A stretch of DNA of 24,995 nt from Caryophanales bacterium (GTDB lineage: Bacteria > Bacillota_I > Bacilli_A > RFN20 > CAG-826), in NCBI GenBank assembly GCA_022781015.1, contig JALEUF010000012.1, positions 1 to 24,995 on the forward strand. The letters run 5' to 3'. Made by a program: the position numbers and the translations under genes. Positions 1-6,769 of the stretch are shown here, in pieces. Numbering within the stretch: the first letter of the stretch is position 1; the number at the start of each line of letters is the position of its first letter. The notes below the pieces were generated by a model, which saw only the letters and a list, made by a program, of their open reading frames with translations, made no database searches and had not been told where the DNA came from.

Positions 1-2192
1 ATCTTTACTTCATTAACAATATAACCTCTAAGTAAACAAGCATGTTTAAAATCATTTATCCTATTTTTGCCTTTAGTATGTCTTAAAGTAATAACGACGC
101 CGAAATTCAAATCTTCTTTCTTGGCCTCATTTCTTCTTTCCTTCGAAGTTATGGCAAGCCCCCACAAACCATCACCATAAGACTTAAAAGACCTTGTCTT
201 ATCGACTTTCAACAAATTAGAAATAAATTTGACGTTTTCCCATTTCCTAAAGTCATTCCGAGCTTTTCTTTCGCTATTATAAAAGCCTTCCTCTTCCTGA
301 GTGTTTTCGTTAATATCCTTAATCCCTTTATCAGTGACTCTCCCAAACCTTATAGAAAGTTCCCGCTGCGTATAATCGACACCTTGAAGTCTATTGCATT
401 CAGGAAAATAGCACAAAGTAGCTCTCGCAACATAATTTGTTTTATCTTCATCTTTAGGAACGGGTATCGAATAATTTGTAGTGATATAGGTATTTGAACT
501 GCCCTGAACTACAAATTTAATCTCAGCATTATCCGCTTCAACTATTTCTTCGATCCTTTTAGGAACAACTCCATATCCAACAACATTTCTATTTATCCCG
601 CTATTTTTAGCATAATTCCAGCCAGCGGCTGAATCTATTATAAGAGCCTTTGCAAGTTCTCTTGAAAAGCCTAATTTATCAATTAAGTAACATGCCTTCC
701 TTGCAATCCAAGGAGCAGCAAAAGATGTGCCGCACACTCCTTCTATCTCGTGATTCGAACATACGTTAATTCTTTCATCAAAATCACCGCCGTAGTAAGA
801 AACATCCGGTTTGTTAAAGAAAGAAAGAACTTTACCATTTCTAGAATAAGAGCAAGGTCTTCCGTCTCTTTTTACAGAATTTACAACAATCGAATTTAGC
901 GAATCAGCGGGAGAGCCAACCTTTTTATAAGGATCCGTCTCGTTTACTCGATTTATATCATTCGTACCAGCAACTATAAAAATTACATTCTTTTTTCTTT
1001 GGATTTCATCTAAAGCAGCCGCATCAAATGAAATGAAGTTTTTAGACACTTCTTCGTTTGTTCCTAAACTAAGATTCCAAACATGAATATCGCTGTTCTC
1101 TGTTACTATTTTTTCAATTTTCTTAATTAACCTTGTTGGAGAAATCGTTCCAAAAGACACGCCAAAATGTCTAACTCTAAACCGGCCGCAGCCATCATCT
1201 AAACTTGGATTAAGAGAAGGGCCATCAACAATAATTGAGGAAACAGAGGTACCGTGACTATAAGACTCGTCTTTAATTAAATATTTTTCAGCTTCATCTA
1301 ACGTTTCTCTATAATCCACCCATTCATGAAAATAAACTTTTTCATCGAAAAGAGTATCAATAACACCTATCGTAGGCTCCTGATGAGGCGATGGAATTTG
1401 AGGCGTCTCGCATTCAGTTTCATTTGTCTCAGTAGGTAGTAAGTCGGCTATATCAGACATAGCCATAGACATTAAATATGGAACGTTATCAAAAAGTATT
1501 TTGTATGTTTCCCTAGTAACCGACAAAGTATTTTCCCCAGCATAAGAAAAAAGGTATTTTTCACGAGTTATTCCCAATTTGTAGAGCAAATCGTCAAGTC
1601 TTGCCTCGGTTTTGAAGAAAGTTACGATTATTTGGTCTTTCTCCAAGTATGAAACTGCATTCGGAACATCAAATTTTTCCAAAACCGAACAATCAATAAC
1701 AACATCCCTCAACTTTGATCTTGGAGTTTTATACTTAAGATAATCTATAGTCGCATCTGAAGAATCGAAATTAGAAGATGTCGCTTCCCCCCCTAATTGG
1801 AACTCAATCAAGTCCCTTGCGTCTTCCATTTCTTCTATGGTTTTATCAATTGTATCCCTGGCCACATAATAGGTGATTATATGTTTTTCGTTTCCAATAG
1901 GACTAGAAGTAAATCTTGCCCCTACTATGTAATCGTTACATTCCCTGGAAGTTTTAAATAATTCCTGAATGCGACCTGACTTAGCGATTATGTCATTGTA
2001 ATAGGCATCTATTAGGACATTCTCTATGAACTTATTTTTATTAAAGAAATCTTTGACACGTCTTAAATCTTCTATCAAATTAGAGATTGTTTCTAATTTT
2101 GTGGTTCTGCTTTTGTTTAAATTCCTAGCCCCGCCGCCAGATCTATTTGGTTCATGATTAAAAGAAAGTTTAACATTCAAAAGGTTGTTCAT
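1..2192 (-). CDS. ietS: Subtilisin-like (S8) serine protease, IetS-like, C-terminus cut by window edge
   Basis: An open frame runs from the ATG at 2192 to the window edge: about 730 residues, no stop. The S8 catalytic triad is intact: Asp279 in GVIDTLFD, His313 in SYSHGTS, Ser490 in GVCGTSFAAPW. The oxyanion-hole Asn is probably Asn411 (VAGTND). There is no signal peptide, so the enzyme is probably cytoplasmic. The first ~270 residues precede the protease domain and begin with a basic/Gly segment (NRSGGG, 16-21). The start lies inside the 3' end of the upstream AAA ATPase gene (23-nt overlap), implying coupled translation. A subtilase paired with an AAA ATPase is the layout of the IetAS defence type, named after a Ti-plasmid ietA/ietS locus (from memory). 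The protease call is firm; the IetS call rests on the pairing and overall architecture. Substrate and trigger cannot be read from sequence. Confidence 0.85.
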   Translation of the reverse strand, partial: MNNLLNVKLSFNHEPNRSGGGARNLNKSRTTKLETISNLIEDLRRVKDFFNKNKFIENVLIDAYYNDIIAKSGRIQELFKTSRECNDYIVGARFTSSPIGNEKHIITYYVARDTIDKTIEEMEDARDLIEFQLGGEATSSNFDSSDATIDYLKYKTPRSKLRDVVIDCSVLEKFDVPNAVSYLEKDQIIVTFFKTEARLDDLLYKLGITREKYLFSYAGENTLSVTRETYKILFDNVPYLMSMAMSDIADLLPTETNETECETPQIPSPHQEPTIGVIDTLFDEKVYFHEWVDYRETLDEAEKYLIKDESYSHGTSVSSIIVDGPSLNPSLDDGCGRFRVRHFGVSFGTISPTRLIKKIEKIVTENSDIHVWNLSLGTNEEVSKNFISFDAAALDEIQRKKNVIFIVAGTNDINRVNETDPYKKVGSPADSLNSIVVNSVKRDGRPCSYSRNGKVLSFFNKPDVSYYGGDFDERINVCSNHEIEGVCGTSFAAPWIARKACYLIDKLGFSRELAKALIIDSAAGWNYAKNSGINRNVVGYGVVPKRIEEIVEADNAEIKFVVQGSSNTYITTNYSIPVPKDEDKTNYVARATLCYFPECNRLQGVDYTQRELSIRFGRVTDKGIKDINENTQEEEGFYNSERKARNDFRKWENVKFISNLLKVDKTRSFKSYGDGLWGLAITSKERRNEAKKEDLNFGVVITLRHTKGKNRINDFKHACLLRGYIVNEVK

Positions 2193-3231
2193 GATTATCC
2201 TCTTTTAATTTTCTAAACACGCTACTCTTAGGGATTCCCGTAATAATTTCGATTTCCCTAGTCGTATATCCTTCTTGTGACAACTCCTTTATATCGGGTT
2301 CAATGTTGTTATTTAATTCAAGATATATTCTTCTTAAATAATCATATTCATTTGAATCTGAAGAAAATGCGATAGCAATCTTGATTATTTGAATCATCTC
2401 GCCAGGATAAGGCACATTCTTGCTGTTTTTCAGTATTTTCTTAAAAAGCCTGATGTCTGCTTTTGCATTATCAGACTGCTTCATGTATTTCTGCAAGATT
2501 AGCGTGGATATCTCAATTAAATCTTCTTTTGAATAACGGTCAAAAGATATTTTTGCATCGAATCTTCTAAGTAAAGCCTTATCGAAGCAATCTTTTAGAT
2601 TCGTAGTAGCGATAAGCAAGACATCCGATGGCAAAGAATCAAGTTCCTTAAGGAATGTAGAAGTAACCCTACCCATTTCTCTTAGATCATTGCTATTTAC
2701 TCTATTCATAACAAGAGAATCTAATTCGTCAAAAAGTATAACTACCTTCAAAGAATATAGACGCTTGATCTCATCAAATAAGGCCACTATATTTTTTGAA
2801 GTTTGGCCCAAATGGCTATCCACTAATTCTTCCATATTAACCGTAAGGAGTTCTCTCCCTAATAACCTGGCTATTTGGTAAGCAGATTCAGTTTTTCCAG
2901 ATCCTGGAGCCCCATAAAGCAAAACCTTGGATATAGAAATCTTGCTATTAGCAGCTCTTACTAATCCTAAAATGTCATCTTTTATAGAATCCGGTAAGAG
3001 CAAAGACTTGTTTTTATATTCACATTTGTTAAGGAATCTAAGGTCTTTATAACTATTGTCTTGAGGAACGTAATAATTGGTAGTAGCAATCATTTCCATT
3101 AGATATTCGCCAAGTTCTTTATCGCCATTTCTTTCAAAATCCCTTGCAATCTCCGCCACTTCACTCCTAAAGCCGGAGTCATTTTTATCCACATAATATT
3201 TAACTAGATTCAATATGCTTTGCTTTTTCAT
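2170..3231 (-). CDS. ietA: AAA+ ATPase, IetA-like, partner of the subtilase
   Basis: A 353-residue classical AAA ATPase of the Vps4/SpoVK kind. Walker A is GAPGSGKT (107-114), Walker B is VVILFDEL with Asp168-Glu169, sensor 1 is ATTN (208-211), and a paired-Arg finger is at LRRFD (222-223). The first ~100 residues are helical and may contact a substrate or the protease. The last ~35 residues (GYTTREIEIITGIPKSSVFR, inside 314-345) look like a helix-turn-helix, which is unexpected after an AAA lid. The start at 3231 has a strong GGAGAGAGG upstream. The gene overlaps the protease gene by 23 nt, so the two are one operon. By analogy with IetAS, the ATPase would sense invasion or control the protease; that role is inferred. 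An alternative reading is a plasmid-type addiction pair. Confidence 0.85.
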   Translation of the reverse strand: MKKQSILNLVKYYVDKNDSGFRSEVAEIARDFERNGDKELGEYLMEMIATTNYYVPQDNSYKDLRFLNKCEYKNKSLLLPDSIKDDILGLVRAANSKISISKVLLYGAPGSGKTESAYQIARLLGRELLTVNMEELVDSHLGQTSKNIVALFDEIKRLYSLKVVILFDELDSLVMNRVNSNDLREMGRVTSTFLKELDSLPSDVLLIATTNLKDCFDKALLRRFDAKISFDRYSKEDLIEISTLILQKYMKQSDNAKADIRLFKKILKNSKNVPYPGEMIQIIKIAIAFSSDSNEYDYLRRIYLELNNNIEPDIKELSQEGYTTREIEIITGIPKSSVFRKLKEDNHEQPFEC

Positions 3232-3255
3232 GCCCTTACCTCTCTCCTAATTAAT

Positions 3256-3284
3256 ATTATGAAATAACATGGGACAAAAGTAAA
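3256..3284 (-). promoter_or_regulatory. Likely promoter of the ietA-ietS operon
   Basis: Read on the minus strand, a TTTACT -35 (3284-3279) and a CATAAT -10 (3261-3256) are separated by 17 nt. They sit about 25 nt ahead of the ietA start, and a purine-rich ribosome site follows. One copy of a repeated TTTGTCCCA word lies between the boxes and a second lies just upstream of the -35. The call rests on motif match and position only. Confidence 0.4.
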
Positions 3285-3299
3285 TGTTTTTGGGACAAA
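3270..3299. repeat. Direct repeat TGGGACAAA x2, 21 bp apart, in the ietA promoter region
   Basis: TGGGACAAA occurs at 3270-3278 and again at 3291-3299, a 21-bp step (two helical turns). One copy lies in the spacer of the proposed ietA promoter and the other just upstream of the -35. This is the layout of an operator bound on one face of the DNA. The binder is unknown; the neighbouring DUF6088 protein or the HTH tail of the ATPase are candidates. Confidence 0.45.
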
Positions 3300-3307
3300 T
3301 TCATGAA

Positions 3308-3943
3308 TTATTTATATCTAGCAAGTTTTGAAAGACCTAAATATACCTTTCTACTATTATAGTAGGCAGCCAAATGTATTAACGTTTCAAAATTTAAGTT
3401 ATATTTTCTAATTTCTTCTCTTAATATCTTTATATAGTTACTTGCTTCAATCTCTATATTCATCTTGTTATCAAGAATATCTAAAAGCTGTAGATATCTA
3501 TAATTATCCTTATCTATTGGAATAACTGGCTTAATAAACCTTATCTTATCTTCTTCATCCAAGACTGAATATCTAACTTTATTAGTAGCAATATAGGTTA
3601 AGCTAGGAATTTGGGTAGTAAGACCGATTTTATTCATATAAGATGGTCCAGATTCATAACCGAACACTTCTTCTTTATGAGATAAATATAATCTTTTAAT
3701 AAGAAGAGTTTTATCTATCTTGCTAAATCCAAACGGGGTAAGAGTCGTCTTATAATAAATACCTTTTTGGTAACGAACAAAGTCATCATTAGACTTTTCA
3801 TAACGTTGCAGGGCCATGTTAAAAGTAGGCTTTTCTATTTTAGTTAACTTGCTTTTTACATATTCATATATGTCATTACTAAAAATAGGAACACCCACTT
3901 CAATATTTTTAATAAACTCATCAATGCATTCATTAAGATTCAT
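3308..3943 (-). CDS. DUF6088 / AbiEi-type antitoxin-like regulator
   Basis: A 211-residue soluble protein. The N-terminal ~65 residues look like the winged-helix of AbiEi-type antitoxins: a short helical start, a helix around TFNMALQRYEK (40-50), then a wing-like RYQKGIYY (57-64). The middle GYESGPSYMNKIGLTTQIP (95-113) resembles the type IV antitoxin core domain found in DUF6088 proteins. In AbiE systems such a protein represses its own promoter and neutralises a nucleotidyltransferase toxin (AbiEii). No nucleotidyltransferase gene lies next to it, so it is either an orphan or serves the adjacent ietAS genes as a regulator. It is on the same strand 76 nt upstream of ietA and has its own promoter. 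Family assignment is by pattern recognition and is moderately sure. Confidence 0.6.
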   Translation of the reverse strand: MNLNECIDEFIKNIEVGVPIFSNDIYEYVKSKLTKIEKPTFNMALQRYEKSNDDFVRYQKGIYYKTTLTPFGFSKIDKTLLIKRLYLSHKEEVFGYESGPSYMNKIGLTTQIPSLTYIATNKVRYSVLDEEDKIRFIKPVIPIDKDNYRYLQLLDILDNKMNIEIEASNYIKILREEIRKYNLNFETLIHLAAYYNSRKVYLGLSKLARYK

Positions 3944-3978
3944 CTAATTACCTCTTAATGATATTATCTTTACATATT

Positions 3979-4008
3979 TTTATATATTTTACACTTAGAA
4001 AATATCAA
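3979..4008 (-). promoter_or_regulatory. Likely promoter of the DUF6088 gene
   Basis: On the minus strand a TTGATA -35 (4008-4003) and a TATAAA -10 (3984-3979) are 18 nt apart, about 35 nt ahead of the start codon. An AGAGG ribosome site at 3951-3956 follows. Both boxes are close to the housekeeping consensus. Confidence 0.5.
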
Positions 4009-4063
4009 AACACGAAAATAGGCTATATTTAACTCAAATTTAAAAATGATGTCGATTTTAGGT

Positions 4064-4113
4064 GGGTTAACGGGACTTTTTTGCAAAAATTTAAAATTAG
4101 TCCCGTTAAACCC
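4064..4113. repeat. Long imperfect inverted repeat upstream of the DUF4143 ATPase gene
   Basis: Left arm GGGTTAACGGGACT (4064-4077) pairs with right arm AGTCCCGTTAAACCC (4099-4113), with a single extra A in the right arm and a 21-nt loop. More Cs and a T6 run follow directly, so on the plus strand it also has the shape of an intrinsic terminator or attenuator. It ends ~37 nt ahead of the ATG at 4151. It may be an operator, an attenuator, or a terminator shielding the gene from read-through. Confidence 0.65.
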
Positions 4114-4150
4114 CCTTTTTTGGTATATTATTAATATAAGAGGTGCATTT

Positions 4151-5407
4151 ATGACAAAATTGTATTCGAGAGAAAAATATTTATCGAGAATTAGAGGCTT
4201 TTATCATGCTACAGACATCATTAAAGTCATTACGGGTCTTAGAAGATGCGGCAAATCTTCCATCATGCAACTAATAAGTAGAGAACTAATTAAAAATGGG
4301 ATCAATAAGGAAAACATAATTTTTATCAGCCTACAAAAAAGAGGTTTCAAAAGCATCAATACTCCAGAAAAACTAGAGGAAAAGATCGATAAATTATCGG
4401 AAGGCATAAAAGGTACTAAATATTTGTTTATAGACGAAATACAAAAAGTTAAGGGTTTTGAAGAAGTCGTAGATGCTTATCGTGAAGAAGGCGATTATTC
4501 TATTTTCATCACAGGTAGCAATAGTTATTTACTCTCTGGAGAATTGTCCACTTATCTCACCGGTAGATATATTGAATTTGAAATATGCACTTTGACATTT
4601 GATGAATATATTGGAATGAAAGACTATTTCGGATTACCGGTTCAACATAATAATTTAATTCAGGAATTTGATAAATACATAAAAGAAGGTGGCTTCCCTC
4701 GTGCAGTTCTTATAGATAACTTACAAGATAAACAAACTTACGTCAGAGGTATTATTCAAGAAATATTCGATAAAGACATAAAGAAAAATAAAAAGATTAG
4801 GAATAAGGAATTATTCAACACTATCCAGACATATATCATTAATAACTTTGGCTCTAAGACATCAATTGGGGCTCTTTGTGATTACATTAACAAAACCAGG
4901 ACGGAACCAATTAAGAAAGATACCGTCTATCGTTATCTAGGCATATTAGAAAATGCAAAAATAATATCTAGATGCAATAGATTTGACATGAAATCTAAAA
5001 AGTCCATCAATGGAGAAGAAAAATACTTCCTAGGTGATTTAAGTTTTTACTTTGCAACAAATGTTGATGGAAGGATTAATTACGGCCCAGTATTAGAAAA
5101 CATTGTCTATAACTATGCAAAAAGCAAAAGGTATCAAATAAGTGTTGGCCAAATCGGCAATCTAGAAGTCGACTTTATATTGCGAGACCAATTCGATAAT
5201 TATTCCTACGTACAAGTCGCCATGACAATTTATAGCGAGGAAGAAGATGGGATAGACAAAACACAAGAAAGAGAATATAGACCACTCGAGCAAATAGAAG
5301 ATAATTATCCAAAATATGTGCTCTCTCTTGATTACTTAATGCAAAAAAGAGGCGGAATCATCCACGAAAATATCGTGGATTTCATGTCTACAAGCAAGGA
5401 TTTTTAA
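4151..5407 (+). CDS. AAA ATPase with C-terminal DUF4143 domain
   Basis: A 418-residue ATP-binding protein of the large AAA_14/DUF4143 family. Walker A is GLRRCGKS (29-36), Walker B is YLFIDEIQ with Asp95-Glu96, and a sensor-like ITGSNS segment follows. The C-terminal half is the DUF4143 domain. It ends in a PD-(D/E)XK-nuclease-like strand pair: EVDFI (Glu339, Asp341) and YVQVA (Gln355, Ala357), where an active nuclease would have ExK. Nuclease activity is therefore unlikely. An in-frame start at 4046 was rejected: it would translate the inverted repeat and add 35 residues absent from the family. The ATG at 4151 has AAGAGG eight bases upstream. These genes are often solitary and mobile-like, with unknown function. 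It diverges from the DUF6088 gene and lies in the same island. Confidence 0.8.
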   Translation: MTKLYSREKYLSRIRGFYHATDIIKVITGLRRCGKSSIMQLISRELIKNGINKENIIFISLQKRGFKSINTPEKLEEKIDKLSEGIKGTKYLFIDEIQKVKGFEEVVDAYREEGDYSIFITGSNSYLLSGELSTYLTGRYIEFEICTLTFDEYIGMKDYFGLPVQHNNLIQEFDKYIKEGGFPRAVLIDNLQDKQTYVRGIIQEIFDKDIKKNKKIRNKELFNTIQTYIINNFGSKTSIGALCDYINKTRTEPIKKDTVYRYLGILENAKIISRCNRFDMKSKKSINGEEKYFLGDLSFYFATNVDGRINYGPVLENIVYNYAKSKRYQISVGQIGNLEVDFILRDQFDNYSYVQVAMTIYSEEEDGIDKTQEREYRPLEQIEDNYPKYVLSLDYLMQKRGGIIHENIVDFMSTSKDF

Positions 5408-5438
5408 TCCTAGAAATAACTCTAAAAATACATTTAAT

Positions 5439-5457
5439 TAGATATATCTAGTATAAT
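5439..5457 (+). promoter_or_regulatory. Likely -10 box with adjoining palindrome, histidine phosphatase gene
   Basis: A perfect TATAAT is at 5452-5457, 20 nt before the ATG at 5478. Just upstream is a perfect 12-bp palindrome, TAGATATATCTA (5439-5450), where a repressor would block polymerase. No good -35 was found at the usual distance, so the promoter call is tentative. Confidence 0.35.
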
Positions 5458-5477
5458 TAAACCGTCACGAGGAAATT

Positions 5478-6197
5478 ATGAGACTACTAATAATTCGTCA
5501 TGCTGATCCAGATTATTCAATTGATTCACTTACTCCGCTTGGATTTAAACAAGCGAAGGCACTTGGAAAATATCTAAAAGGTGTCCAAATAGATGAAGCC
5601 TATGTCTCTCCTTTAGGAAGGGCACAGGATACTGCTAGATTAGGCTTAAAATATAAAAACATCAAACCCATTACATTAAAATGGCTTAGGGAATTTGATT
5701 CCGTTATCCCTTTTCCTGATGGAAGAACTAATACTTGGGACTGGCAAGTAAATGAATGGAGTTCTAGCGAAGAAAGCTATTCAATCGATACCTGGTTAAA
5801 TCAAGAATTAATTAGCAAAAGCCCAAATATAAAAGAATTATATAAAGAAAGAATTGATGGGCTAGATGAATTATTAGCTAAGCACGGCTATATTAGGGAT
5901 GGCAGGAATTATAAGGTAATTAAAGAAAGCCATGAGACTATCGCCTTATTTTGCCATTTCGGCGTCGAATGTATATTTTTAGCCCACTTATTACATATAT
6001 CCCCAATTCTTTTGTGGCATCATTTTGTCGCTACCCCTAGTTCAGTAACAATAATAAATACAGAAGAAAGAAAGCAAGGATTAGCATCTTGGAGGGTATC
6101 TTGCTTTGGAGATTTATCACATCTACATAAATACAATGTAGATGAAGCTTTTGCCGCTAGGTACTGCGAATGCTATAGCGATCCAACTAGGCATTAA
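5478..6197 (+). CDS. Histidine phosphatase family protein
   Basis: A 239-residue protein of the phosphoglycerate-mutase-like histidine phosphatase superfamily. The N-terminal RHAD carries the phospho-accepting His8; Arg48 (SPLGRAQDTA) and the second His160 (CHFG) complete the phosphate pocket. Glu72 (REFD) is a plausible acid. The start has a GAGG site close upstream. These enzymes remove phosphate from small metabolites or proteins, and the substrate cannot be told from sequence. The gene is monocistronic, and its 3' end overlaps the convergent next gene by 4 nt. Confidence 0.85.
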   Translation: MRLLIIRHADPDYSIDSLTPLGFKQAKALGKYLKGVQIDEAYVSPLGRAQDTARLGLKYKNIKPITLKWLREFDSVIPFPDGRTNTWDWQVNEWSSSEESYSIDTWLNQELISKSPNIKELYKERIDGLDELLAKHGYIRDGRNYKVIKESHETIALFCHFGVECIFLAHLLHISPILLWHHFVATPSSVTIINTEERKQGLASWRVSCFGDLSHLHKYNVDEAFAARYCECYSDPTRH

Positions 6198-6721
6198 GAT
6201 ATCTTTTTATTAGATTTGAAACGAACATAATAGGCATTGTCTTCTTTTAAAGATATCTGACCCGCATATCTTTTAGAATTGACTGTATAGGATAAATATA
6301 GTTTTGTATTACTAGGAATTTTGCTAGTAATCCTAAAAGAAACAACACAGGTCAAGCTATCCCCTGGATTAATGAAAATACCATAATGCCCTTCATTATT
6401 TTTAAAAACTGCATCCTTAGATGAAGATGGGAGCAAAGGATAATCAAGGCAATATATTTGTTTTTCTTTTCCTTCGTCCATATATAGCAAGGATAATTCA
6501 TTAAATACCCTTTTCTTTTTAAATGAAGTCGCATCTAGATTAATCTCTAATCTAATTTCATCTTGGCTTAATAAATTCATATTACGGACCCTGAATTCGA
6601 AATCCCCACTGAATTTAAGCCTCTCCGCCACTTTGGCTAATATAAGCAAAAGAACGACACCTGCAATCGCAGCTATCGAGGCAATGATTGAAGTTGATTT
6701 AGAAGCCAAGACAAATAACAT
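6194..6721 (-). CDS. Unknown protein with one N-terminal membrane segment
   Basis: A 175-residue protein not recognised as a known family. Residues ~8-29 (SKSTSIIASIAAIAGVVLLL and on) form one hydrophobic segment followed by Lys/Arg. The remaining ~140 residues look beta-rich with alternating hydrophobics, as in a small immunoglobulin-like or jelly-roll domain. It lies 48 nt behind the 383-residue membrane gene on the same strand, so it may be the last gene of the capEFG transcript. No clear ribosome site is visible before the ATG, and the exact start is uncertain. Confidence 0.6.
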   Translation of the reverse strand: MLFVLASKSTSIIASIAAIAGVVLLLILAKVAERLKFSGDFEFRVRNMNLLSQDEIRLEINLDATSFKKKRVFNELSLLYMDEGKEKQIYCLDYPLLPSSSKDAVFKNNEGHYGIFINPGDSLTCVVSFRITSKIPSNTKLYLSYTVNSKRYAGQISLKEDNAYYVRFKSNKKIS

Positions 6722-6769
6722 AATTAAAAAGATATATTTATAAAGTATTTATTACAACCTGAAAGGGCT

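Noticed and set aside
4046..4150. Upstream in-frame start for the DUF4143 ATPase (35 extra residues)
   Set aside because: The extra codons run through the inverted repeat, have no ribosome site, and are not like the family; the ATG at 4151 has AAGAGG and fits known N-termini.
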